Part shown: one piece after another, positions 1 through 10,000 of the stretch
How positions within the stretch are numbered: position 1 is the stretch's first letter
Layout: every line of letters starts with the position of its first letter
From: Cinnamomum chago
Lineage: Eukaryota > Streptophyta > Magnoliopsida > Laurales > Lauraceae
NCBI GenBank assembly: GCA_038049695.1
Contig: CP142461.1
Span: forward strand, 32,309,001-32,373,000
Length of the DNA stretch: 64,000 bases
Direction: 5' to 3'
Translations under genes and position numbers: made by a program
The notes under the pieces: model-generated
Told to the model about the DNA's origin: nothing
The model's input: only the letters and a program-made list of their open reading frames with translations
Databases searched by the model: none

Positions 1-481
1 ATATTGCTGGAGATGCTTTTGATTCATTTGAGGATGCTGGTGAGCTTGAGATTGCACAACTCTCCCTTGATGAACCAGAATTGGAGGCCGTGCTCTTTCG
101 TGAAGATGGTGATGGAGGTGATGGTGGCGGACCTGGTGGTCAGGCAATTGTTGAAGTTTAAGTAGATCTACTGTCTGTTTGTTTGGGTTATATGCTTATG
201 TTTCTATAGTAATTGGTGAAACTTGGATTTTGAACTTGGAAGTATTGAATGTAATGTTTGATGATGATGATTGATTATGATTAAATCAATGGAAGTGCAT
301 ATTTTATGGCTATTTTGATTGAAATAATTTTAGATTTTTATTACACAGTCATATAAAAAATATTAATTTTTTTTTTCAACGTATCCCTGACGTATCGTAT
401 CCTACTTTTTTGAGAAATGGCGTATCTACGTATCCGCGTCGTATCGTATCCGTGTCCCGTATCCATGTCCGTGCTTCATAG
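1..481 (+). mobile_element. hAT transposon, 3' portion with right terminus
   Basis: The element enters from the left edge with the transposase end, continues through AT-rich 3' sequence, and finishes in a subterminal block (380-481) rich in repeated CGTATC motifs. Read on the minus strand, the terminus starts CTATGAAGCACGGA; 13 of 14 bases match the left end of the complete 131-bp element at 5568. The element is inserted in a copia reverse transcriptase, whose frame resumes directly at 482. The candidate target duplication is TTCCAAAC (482-489), which cannot be confirmed because the left end is outside. Confidence 0.65.
3..161 (+). CDS. hAT transposase, C-terminal end (partial)
   Basis: An open frame runs from the window edge to a TAA at 159-161 and encodes about 52 residues. 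The segment is acidic, with the core LDEPELEAVLF followed by a Gly/Asp-rich tail. From memory of the family, this resembles the C-terminal end of plant hAT/DUF659-type transposases, just after the dimerisation domain. The assignment is reinforced by position: 320 bp downstream, at 481, lies a terminal repeat matching that of a 131-bp element at 5568-5698 with an 8-bp target duplication, the hAT hallmark. The start and catalytic core lie outside the window. No stop or frameshift interrupts the visible part, so the element may be fairly young. Confidence 0.6.
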   Translation: MAGDAFDSFEDAGELEIAQLSLDEPELEAVLFREDGDGGDGGGPGGQAIVEV

Positions 482-2035
482 TTCCAAACTCATACTCTCT
501 AGATGCGTTGCATGAAGGTTGGAATAAAACTATGCGGGATGAAGTAGATGCTCTTGAGCAAAATCACGCTTGGGAAGTTGTTCCGTGCCCTCCCTCTATC
601 AAGCCGATAGGATGCAAGTCGATTTACTCCATCAAACTTAAATCAGATAGAATTTTGGACCGGTATGAGGCACGTCTTGTCGCTCTTGGAAATAGACAAG
701 AATATGGAATTGACTATAATGAAACATTCGCTCCTATTGCAAAAATGAATACCATGACTATTCTTCTTGTTGCTGCTTCTCAGTCCTGGCCTCTACCAGA
801 TGGATGTAAAAAACGCATTTCAATATAGTGATATCAAAGAAGATGTCTACATGAGACTTCCACAAGGCGTTCCAGGGTACTCAAAGGGTAGTGTTGTTCC
901 AGGGTACTCAAAGGGTAGTGTTGCCAAACTGTCATTTTCTTTATAGACTTAAACAGGCTCCTCGGGCATGGTTTGAAAAGTTTCAAGATGCCCTTCTTCG
1001 CTTGGATTTTCATCCAAGTCCTTCTGATCCTTCTATGTTTCTACATCATGCATCCAAAGGAATTACTGTTCTTCTTGTCTATGTTGACAACATCATCATT
1101 ACTGGCCCTAATGCAAATATGATTCATCAACTTCAGGCTTCTCTTCATGATTCTTTCCACATGAAAGATCTCAGACCTTTGACCTAGTTTTTAGGTCTCG
1201 AAGTTCATCAATCAGCCAAGGGAATAGCACTCAATCCACACAAATATACCCTTGATCTGATTGACAAGCTAGACTTCAAAATTACGCTCCAATTGACACA
1301 CCAGTAGAGGTAAACGTCAAAATTCCGCAGGACGATGGTGATCATATTCCTGACCCTACTCTATATCGTCGATTGGTTAGAAGCTTGGTCTATTTGACGA
1401 TCACTCGCCCTGATATTTCCTATGCAGTAAATTTAGTAAGTCACTTCATGACTAATCCTAAACATCTTCATTTGGCTGTTGTCCGTCAAATCATTCGCTA
1501 TCTACTTCGAACGCCAACTCGCGAACTATTTTTCCAAGTGAATAGCCCCATTTCTCTCAAAGCATATTCAGATGTTGATTGGGCTGGTTGTCCAAACACT
1601 CGGCGTTCTACAACAAGATGGTGTATGTATCTGGGAGATAGCTTGATTTTTTGGAAATGTAAACAACGGGATAAGGTCTCAAAATCTTCTACCGAAGCTG
1701 AGTATCGTGCTATGTCTACCGCTTGTTCAGAAATCCTTTGGCTTCGCAGGTTACTTTCAAATATCGGTTTTCCTACAACTGGTGCAACACCTCTTGGTGC
1801 AGATAATACTAGCGCAATTCGTATTACTAAAAATCCAATATTTCACAAGCACACCAAACACATTGAGGTTGATTGCCATTTTATTCGAGATGAATACAAG
1901 CGAAATGTCATCAGCCTTCCGCACATCTCCTCTGATCTGCAAATTGCTGATATTTTCGCTAAAGCACTCCCACGACCTCGGCGTCAATTCATGGTTGGCA
2001 AATTGATGCTTATTGATTCTCCTACATCAATTTGA
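482..2035 (+). pseudogene. Ty1/copia pol remnant (reverse transcriptase and RNase H)
   Basis: Three reading-frame blocks (about 482-828, 891-1187, 1373-2035) match consecutive parts of a plant copia polyprotein. The first carries the reverse transcriptase N-terminus (HEGWNKTM, NETFAPIAK). The second has LKQAPRAWFEKF and the catalytic loop as YVDN instead of YVDD, so a catalytic aspartate is lost. The third is RNase H, with AYSDVDWAG, STEAEYRAM and ADNTSAI. A 27-bp tandem duplication (869-895 and 896-922) and stops at 826-828 and near 1185 break the frame. Upstream domains would lie beyond the hAT insertion, outside the window. It is non-functional. Confidence 0.93.
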
Positions 2036-2270
2036 AGGGGGGTGTCAAGATACAAGTCGACTCAGGCCCACCTATATAGCTGTCTCAAATCCATTGAGTG
2101 AATCCATTTGGTAGGATTTGGTCAAAGACACATTTGTACAATTCCTTTTATAGAGATTCCTTTTGAATATTTTTAGATTGTACATCACTATAAAACAGTT
2201 TTGTAGCCTTGATTAAGACATTCTCATCTTATTTAATGAAAGGGTTGATCTCCAAAGGAGACTGCCAAAT
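2036..2270 (+). repeat. Polypurine tract and 3' LTR of the copia element
   Basis: Directly after the pol stop codon (2033-2035) comes the purine tract AAGGGGGG, and at 2043 TGTCAAGATAC, the usual TG start of an LTR. A TATAAAA box lies at 2189-2195 and an A/T-rich polyadenylation-like stretch near 2225-2235. The start is well supported by position. The right boundary is approximate because no 5' LTR is available for comparison. Confidence 0.6.
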
Positions 2271-2824
2271 TCAAATCTAATATAATTCTCGTAGTGTTAT
2301 TCTGAATCTTGTCTAAGTTGAGAATATGGAATACAGTTTCAAAATATGGTGATTTTGAATTGTTATTATAAAAAGGAAAGAAAAGAAGAAGAAAAAGAAA
2401 ACCTTGTAGTTGGACAAGCAATCACCCAATGCAGGTGCATAATGGTTTGATTTTTGTGTGGGTGGGTGGTTGTTGGGAGAGGGGTGTGTTTGTGTGTGTG
2501 GAGACTGGAGATTGGTGTTAGTTTGCAAGGGAAAAGGTGAAGAATGAAGGGAAAGAAAAGTGAAGGGTCAAAGGTGGAGAAATATTTTTTTGCAGAAAAT
2601 TGACAATTGACTCCTTGATTAACCAATAAGCACACAGCACACCTATTGCCATAACCCTTTCATAAATCATCCAAACCATATGCATATTTTCCCCCTTCAC
2701 TTCAAGCTTTTCCATGATGCGCTTTAATAGGAAAACAACTTCTAGGAAAACAACTTCTTTAGTAACCAAACTTGCTAAATAATACATTCTTGTTGTAGGC
2801 ACTTCCTTATAACTCTATCACAAA
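2271..2824. other. Intergenic, nothing recognisable
   Basis: Low-complexity purine- and GT-rich DNA around 2360-2560. Open frames on the minus strand here are proline/serine/phenylalanine-rich by-products of this composition. The last 8 bases (ATCACAAA, 2817-2824) are the left target duplication of the next element. Confidence 0.5.
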
Positions 2825-4092
2825 CAAGGTTGAAAATAGCGGTAGCGGCAGGCCGCACTTGGAAAATGATAGAAAATGTGTTTTTTTTTTTTTTGCAAAA
2901 ATAACTAAGATAAGGGGGCGTAGCGGTCCCCTCATTGTATGAGGTCCTGTATCACTGTATGACTAGAAAATAATAGTAATGATCATTTATTTCCACATGT
3001 ATTCATGTTACTTAGTTATGCTAACTTATAAACTAATGAAAGGCTTATAAAAAAGACTATGTCATGAAGTAAAGGCTCAAGACTTAACTTAAGAGTTAGG
3101 TCTTAGGAATTCAATAGCAAACAATAAGGGTGAACTTTGGTTGTGAAGGGCCCATTTTCTATTAGAGTGTTATTTGGTTTAAGGGTGAACTTTGGTTGTG
3201 AAGGGCCCATTTTCTATTAGAGTGTTATTTGGTTTGGGCCCTATTGCCTATTAATTAGAGTGAACTTTGGTTGGGCCCTATGTTCTATTTGAGTAGCTTA
3301 TGTTTAGCTAGTGTGAAATTTGGCTGCACTTTATTTTCAGTAGGTTAGCAAGTTGGCTATGGCAATATTCCCAATTAGAGTGAATTTTGGCTAAGGTGTC
3401 AATTTCAATTAAGTAACTAATATTTGGGTATGATATGACTTTTTTATTTTACGTTGGAGCCCACCAATGGTTACATCAAGTTCTTCAGCTTTTATTGTTT
3501 TGGATGGCCCCATTTAATTTTTTTTATTCTTTTTTTTTTTGTGAATGGATTATTAATGGTTTTTTAATGGCCCATTTAATTCTCATTTGTGCCTTTCATC
3601 AGGTGGGCCCATTGTGGGCCCAAAAGAGGGACTATGCAGGCAGCCAGAAAAAGGGCATTTGTTGCTGCCCTAGCTTTCATCCGAAACAGAAAATAGAGAC
3701 ATTGAGAAAGAGGGAAAGGAGGAGGAGCAGCAGTCAAGGAGCACCTGCTGCCTGCAGCTGTTAATGGGTTATGCACTGATGCTGCCTACTGTTGTTGCCA
3801 TTGCAGTCTAGCCGTGATGTTGCCGGCGGGTGTATCAGGTATGTCCTCTACAACTCATCTCTCTTTTTTTTTTCTTATTTCCTTTCTTCCTCTTTTTCTC
3901 TTTTTATCTTTTTTATTGTTGTTGTTTGTTCTATCAGTTGAGCAAACGAGAAGGCGGGGGAGAAGGGGGCACTGATTTAACCCATACTGCAATGTAGCAG
4001 CCGCTATGGGAATGTATCAGCCGCTACAGACCGATACGGTTGTGAGCAGCGATAATTTCAAAGAAGCGTATCGGCTGCTTTTTTCATCCATG
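2825..4092. mobile_element. Non-autonomous hAT element, 1268 bp
   Basis: The ends are inverted repeats: the left begins CAAGGTTGAAAATAGCGG and the right, read on the minus strand, CATGGATGAAAAAAGCAG (14 of 18 bases match). The element is flanked by exact 8-bp duplications ATCACAAA at 2817-2824 and 4093-4100, as expected for hAT. The left end matches the family of the smaller element at 33826-34169. No transposase frame is visible. Inside is a perfect 55-bp tandem duplication (3126-3180 and 3181-3235) followed by decayed copies of the same GTGAACTTTGG unit. Confidence 0.75.
3126..3235. repeat. 55-bp tandem duplication
   Basis: Two identical 55-bp units beginning AAGGGTGAACTTTGG lie head to tail, with degenerate partial copies to about 3400. 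The exact identity suggests a recent duplication inside the hAT element. Confidence 0.9.
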
Positions 4093-4100
4093 ATCACAAA

Positions 4101-4600
4101 TGTTCATCTCTGTGTAACGACCTGGGCCCACCACTACCAAAGGACAGACACATGGGAGGTTGCTTCGGCTCTGTCTTGTGCAGAAAGAGAATAAAGTAAT
4201 CACTTGCTATGAGGATCTGGGAATGGGCCTTGAGCTGATGATTTTTTCTTTTTCTTTTAATTGTTGGTTTGGACCTGTCCCAACTCAAGCCCAACTGGAA
4301 AGGGTAAGCTCAACTTATGATGAAGGATGGCACGTGGGAGTAAAAGAGATCTTTGGTCTTGGAGTTCGTGCTGATAGAAAATAATCTGGCTCTGGCTTTG
4401 GCTTGGCCTCTCACCCGTTTCAATTTGTAGAAGAAAACGAAGAGTGAAGGGGTTGCTGGAGATGACAACGATGGGGTGCTGATGCAATGAAGCACTAGTG
4501 ACGTTGCTGGTGGCTGGAGCAGCGGCACGATGCTGAGTTGCGGCTGTTGCTCTCTGCTGCAGTTGGCGAGCCGTTGCTGGCTGTTCCGGGTGTAGTGGAG
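4101..4600. other. Intergenic, nothing recognisable
   Basis: No domain, RNA or terminal-repeat structure could be recognised. Both strands carry short overlapping frames without family resemblance. Confidence 0.5.
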
Positions 4601-5509
4601 GCAAAGATCAATGGTGCCAAGTATCCTCTCAACTCAAACTCTCCTTCTCTCTTCGTTCTTTCTGGGATGGGGCTTTAGGAAGGAAGATGGTTTTTTTTTT
4701 TTCCCTTCTGATCTGGAATGGATTTCTGGTTGTTGGGGATGGAGTGTGCTGGGATGTGCGGCGATGTGGACTGAGGCTTCAAGGAAGGGGTTTGGCAGCT
4801 TAGGGTTTGGTTTTGGGCGATGTGGACTGAGGCTTCAAGGAAGGGGTTTGGCAGCGTAGGGTTTGGTTTGGGAGATTCGGTGGCGAGGCAGTGAGGGCTG
4901 ATTGGGTGGTTGACTAGATTGGGCATGGGCTGGCTGAGAGGGAAAGTGGGGGGCTGTGGGTTCTGGCAGTGAAGATGGGTATCGATGAGATGGGGAAAGG
5001 GGTCGGGAGGAGTGGGATTGGTTTCGGTGATGGTGGATGGTGGGTCGGCAACGGTGGCTGGTGGGGTTCGGTGTTCTGTAATGGTTTTGCACTGTGTAGC
5101 TGCAGCGGGTTTGGGTTGTGGGGATTGTAGGGTTTCGAAGGATTTCGGGGTTTTGGGTGTTCACGAAAGGGTTGGGTCGGTTTCGGGTTTCGTTGAGGAG
5201 TTTGGGTATGAGAAGTTTGGGTATTGGGTAGAGGGATGTTCGGGGAGGAGTTTTGGGGCAGTGGGCTCTCGGTGCTAGGGATTTTGGTTGATGAGGGCTC
5301 TGTTGGTTTCAGCAATGGCTAGGTTTGGACTAAACTTGGCAGTCCGATTAGGTTTGGGTTGGGTAAGTAGGATTTCGAGATGATGTGCATGAATGGATGA
5401 TGGTAGTGGTAAGAGATGAGCGTAGGTGGATGGAAAGGATGGGAGAGCAATGGTTACCTTGAATCGGATCGTGACGGCAATCCGAGATATGATCTTCTCT
5501 CTGATACCA
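4601..5509 (-). other. G-rich stretch, possible leader of a minus-strand LTR element
   Basis: The plus strand is G/T-rich (GGGTTTGGG-type) and gives only proline-rich low-complexity minus-strand frames. It lies immediately downstream, in minus-strand sense, of a primer-binding-site-like sequence at about 5498-5510 (minus strand TGGTATCAGAGAG, close to the initiator-Met tRNA complement). It may therefore be internal leader DNA of an LTR retrotransposon without coding capacity. A tandem duplication of about 56 bp (4760-4815 and 4816-4871) lies within it. Confidence 0.4.
4760..4871. repeat. 56-bp tandem duplication
   Basis: Two nearly identical units beginning GGCGATGTGGACTGAGG follow each other with only scattered base differences. 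Confidence 0.85.
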
Positions 5510-6136
5510 ATTGAAGCAGCTTGGATCCACAAGGGGCGATGAAACGGGTGTAGACAAGCCTTGCAAGCTATGATGCACGGATACTTCAAAATGGGCAACG
5601 TATCGTGTCGTATTGTATCCGATACTTCACTTTTTATGTGTAAAATCCGTATCCCTGCCGTGTCTATGGCGTGTCCTTGCCGTATCTGGGCATCCTAGCT
5701 TGCAAGAGAGTTTGCCGAATCCGAGAAGGATTCAAGTGAAGACCAACTCTGCATATGGGAATTAGCCGAATTCCTCTCGGAACTCACTAACAATCTTCCA
5801 TTGAAGATAAAGAGAAAACCAAACAAACCAACCAATCTTTATTATTGAATAATGATGAACTACTCTCCTAATAGAGGGATTACATATTTATAGGGAGGAT
5901 TGGACATCCCCTTTCCTAAGAGGACTCTGCTTTCCTAAACGATAAAGGAAACTAAACTTAACTAAACTTGGTTACAATCCAAATAAAATAAAACTCCTAA
6001 TTTTAATGACTTCTAAATAAATAACAACTCTCTAAATAAGACTTCTAACTAATTAAAACTTTAACTAAATGAATGACCTATTGGGCTTGTGGACTGGGCC
6101 CAATTAGTTGGCAAACCATGGGTCTGGCGTGCATCA
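5498..6136 (-). mobile_element. LTR plus primer-binding site of a minus-strand retrotransposon
   Basis: Read on the minus strand, a segment beginning TGATGCACGCC near 6136 contains a TATA-like CCTATAAATA (about 5890), AATAAA-like signals and an end in CTTCA (about 5512). Two bases later comes TGGTATCAGAG, resembling the primer-binding site for initiator-Met tRNA. This order is that of a 5' LTR. It is interrupted by the hAT MITE at 5568-5698. No matching second LTR or coding domain was found, so it is incomplete. The outer boundary is a guess from the TG start. Confidence 0.5.
5568..5698. mobile_element. 131-bp non-autonomous hAT MITE
   Basis: The element is bounded by exact 8-bp duplications CTTGCAAG (5560-5567 and 5699-5706). 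The termini are inverted repeats: CTATGATGCACGGATAC on the left and CTAGGATGCCCAGATAC from the right (14 of 17 match). The interior has repeated GTATC motifs like those at the hAT terminus ending at 481, which would make that larger element a possible source of transposase. A decayed relative lies at 57115-57212. Confidence 0.88.
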
Positions 6137-7084
6137 GTAATACACTTTGACTCATTTGATTTATCTTAATAATCAAATTCCAAACAAGTCCTAGCTTGGT
6201 AAATTACAAAAATAACATGGAACAAATCATTAATTTCCAAAAAACAGCACTGTTTGCATCATAAGTCAATGCTTAATGGCACAAACCTAAGACGTATTTC
6301 ATCTATAACAAGAAATCTAGATAAGTACTGAAGTGCAAGGAATCTCCTACAAGTTAAGATACGTGGTAAGAAGTTATTGAATAAATCCATCAAGCTGCAG
6401 AGGATACTAAAAGTTGAAACTAGATTCAACACTATGAACTCGGTATTATGCCACTCAGTTTTCCCCTATCAACGATCCCACTGAAAGACTCGCGAACCTG
6501 ATTCAATTGACACACCAAAATGACAATTGTATCCTTCATCTATTTATCTTTAAAGGTTAAGACTCTGAAATGCCGATTTTCCATAGTGGAGTGATCAAGT
6601 ATATATAGGTGTGTTTGCCAAGCAAATTAGTTAATATCACTTTTGCTTTGGCAGCATCTTGTACATTAATCCAACGAACTTCTCGCGCATAACTGTTACC
6701 ATAGCACACATTTGTGAAAAAAAAAAAAGGATATAAGAGAGAACGATGAGAACAAAAGGACATGGAACAATCTCTCAACAACCTCAGATACTTGAAAATA
6801 GGTAACAACTATGTTTCATCTGATATTTAAACTTATATGTAAAAACCATCTCTTTTTTTTTTTTTTTTTTTTTTTAATGGCAAAATCCATGTCTCTACTT
6901 TAACAATGGAGATCAATGTAAGTGAACAAAAGAATGCATGAAAACAAAAACCGTAAAAACAAGCTCAGAATGAGAATATGTAAAGCATACCACACACAAG
7001 AATGTTCACACACAATTTCTTGAGAAAGTATTGAAATGAGCGATGAACAGGTTTATTAAGCAATGAATAAGTTAAGGTAGTTAC
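6137..7084. other. Second SPL intron (start), no features
   Basis: This lies downstream of the SPL exon 2 donor on the minus strand. It was searched by eye for the next conserved SPL block (SSDQTKDQDLLSHLL-like) without success. A poly-T run lies at 6853-6875. Confidence 0.45.
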
Positions 7085-10000
7085 AATGCAAATTGGAAAG
7101 AATCCTTAGTAGACTTATCAAAAGATAACTGCTCGACCGATCATCATTCAAGGAACTCCCGCCAGCAGTATCGGGATGACTTTTCCTCCTCCGTCTATTA
7201 TGGCCTGCTAGACGTCTACGGCAACTTCTTTTCCCTTCATCGAACTCTTGGATGAGATGAAACCTAGTGGAAATAAAACAACAAAGTGCTTAACAACCCC
7301 AGCAAATATCTTCCACTATTTTATTTTATTTTCTGAAAGATAAATATCTTGCCCAAAACTCCTGCAAGCAAAACAAACAAAATATTGCACACAGGTCTAA
7401 CTTCTACATCAAAAATGCTTTCCATTTACAAAAATGATAAACCATGAAAGATCCTGACGTAGCCTAAAATTTGACAGGAATTATTATTTATTTTTTTATT
7501 ATTGTTGGTGGTGGTGGTGCTACTGCTGCTGCTGCTGCTGCTGCTATCATCATCATCATAAAAAAGGGAAAGTTTCAAGTGCATCCATCCCTCACCATAG
7601 GGTGAGGGCACTTTCCCTTTTTTGCACATGAATCCCCCTTCTGTAGTTCACCTTATGTACTTGAAATCCCCCTTTTGTACTTGAAAATTTTCATTTATGG
7701 AAGCATCCCTCGTCCTATGGTGAGGGATAGATGCACTTGAACATTTCCCCATTAAAAAATTGCATATACCTCAATATTCACATGATCTCTTACTTTCATC
7801 ACCTTCCTAATAGGGTTTCTCTAGTGTTCACTTACTCCTTGTTACCCTCACAAAAGAGGCAGTCAAGCTCCCCACTGCCATCACCCAATAGCCCCTACAC
7901 ACCTCATCTAAAGAAACCACTCCTCTAAAGTGTCCCAATTTTTCAACCCTGCCAGAGACCCATATGCTCTTTCAATAATAAATAAGCTCAATACAACCGC
8001 CCAATGGGGCCTGTCCTCTTCAATTGGGTTTTGTTTTTTTTTTTTTTTTCTTTCGATCTTCAATTGGCTATGTGTTACCTTAAAAATCAACAGCAGCTCC
8101 ACAAAACATACCAATTCTTTTGCTTCAACCTATTGGAACCCAAGCAATTGTGGGCCCAGTGGACTCTTTAATGATAAAAGAATGGCCTCCCAAATATCCA
8201 TCTCAGTGCTGGCAAAACATAAACCATCACTGTGGCAAAGTTAAGGCTCGCTTCAGCTGGTATAACATTCTAGTGGCTTTACACATCCACTTTAGCTTTT
8301 AAGACCTCAGAACATGCATGCATTGGACCCCACAGGACAATTGTCAGGAAACCTTCTATAATTAACAAATAGGTACCAAATCTGATCGTGTTCACGTCAC
8401 CACAGTTCCCATTTGTATCGAGCCACTTGACCTTCCGCCATGGTTCAAAATATTGGCATATACCAGTTAAAATCAGCCGATATGAAACAGTATCAGTCCC
8501 TACCACTATGATATTTTGAAAATATCAGTACCTATCGTGATCACAAAATACAAAATGTCGACAAAATATTGGTGGTTCTCGGTCGATATTTTCAAAATAT
8601 CTAGACCAATATATCAGCCAATATTTTACAGCCCACTTTTTAGTTAAAACCATATTTCTCCATTTTCTCTTCCATTTCGTCCTTTCCAGACACAAGCACG
8701 ACAAGGTGAGAGGCTGATTGAGCTCCCCCAACAACTCTTTCCACTAAAACTAAACCAAATCACAAGATTTTGACAGATTTATTCATAGCAAAACCAAGCA
8801 ACTGACAACTTGTTGATCGAGTACTAGTTTCTTGAGTTTGACACTAATAGATAGCTCATAATTCACTTCACTAGTTTTTACTACCAGTCCCAAAACCAAA
8901 TAAAGGAGGGTTGTGTTAGGTGGGTTGACATCCAGCATAAAATATTGTCAAAGGTCACAACCCAAACATGAGTTCTAAGATAACAACATTCCAAGATCAT
9001 GACTAGGCGTTCCCCCACTTTAAGCTACGCACTGCATTGGCGCCCGGTTACAATAAAAAAATAGGCAAGGGCTATCGCACCTTTTTGGACGAGTGCAACT
9101 AAAGAAGTTAACCCAGAAGAACAGGAAGATTTGACTTGCTACTTGGAACATAGAAACCTTGACAAGCAAGAGCATGGAGCCAGTTGCGGTAATGAAAAGA
9201 AGAAGAATTAATGTAGTCTGTCTAAGACAAAGTGGAAAGGAGATAAAGCCAAGGAGCTCACTAATGGTTATAAACTCTACCATACAGAAAAGAACAATGC
9301 AAGAAATGGAGTAGGTATAGTTGTAAATAAAGATCTGGAAAAAAAAAATTGCGGGGGATAAAGAATTTGGGTGATAGAATTATAGCAATTAAACTAGTGT
9401 TAGAGGAAGACATAATTCATTTCATTAATGCATATGAACTCCAAGCAGGATTAGATAAAAGTTTCGAATAATTTTGGGAGGAGATGGATGGTTTTACTAC
9501 AAAAATTCCAACTGCTGAAAAAAATTTGCTAGGAGGGGACTTAAATGGGCATTTCAGAAGGGATAATAGAGGGAATGAGAGAGCGCATGGAGGTCAAGGA
9601 TTAGGGAAAAAATGAGTTAGGAGACACTAACTTGGATTTTGCATCAGCATTTGACCTTGTAATAGCAAACACCTCATTTAAAAAGAGAGAGCATTTAATT
9701 ACCTATAAAAGTGGAACACATGAGCCTGATAGACTTTTTTCTAGTTAGAAAATATAACCGACTGTCTTGAAAAGACCACAAGATTATTCTAGGATAAAGT
9801 TTGACATTCCACATAGACAAATAGGCTTGTAGTTTTAGAGAAGTAAAAAGAGGGGTAGTAAATAAAATGTGCTCTAAAACAAGGTGGAGAGATTTGAAAG
9901 GAGAAAGGGCAACAATATTTAAGGATAAAGTGATAAAGGAGAGAGAATGGAATTTTGAGGGATAAACTACGGCGATGTAGAATCATATGGCTAACTATAT

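Noticed and set aside
2366-2802. Minus-strand frames near 2.4-2.8 kb
   Set aside because: Low-complexity phenylalanine/threonine-rich translations of simple sequence; no family match.
4835-5315. Two proline/serine-rich minus-strand frames of 109 and 133 residues
   Set aside because: They arise from the G-rich composition (GGGTTTGGG repeats) and overlap each other in different frames.
1-7084. Remaining SPL exons left of exon 2
   Set aside because: The conserved blocks expected after exon 2 and in the ankyrin half were looked for on the minus strand and not seen.
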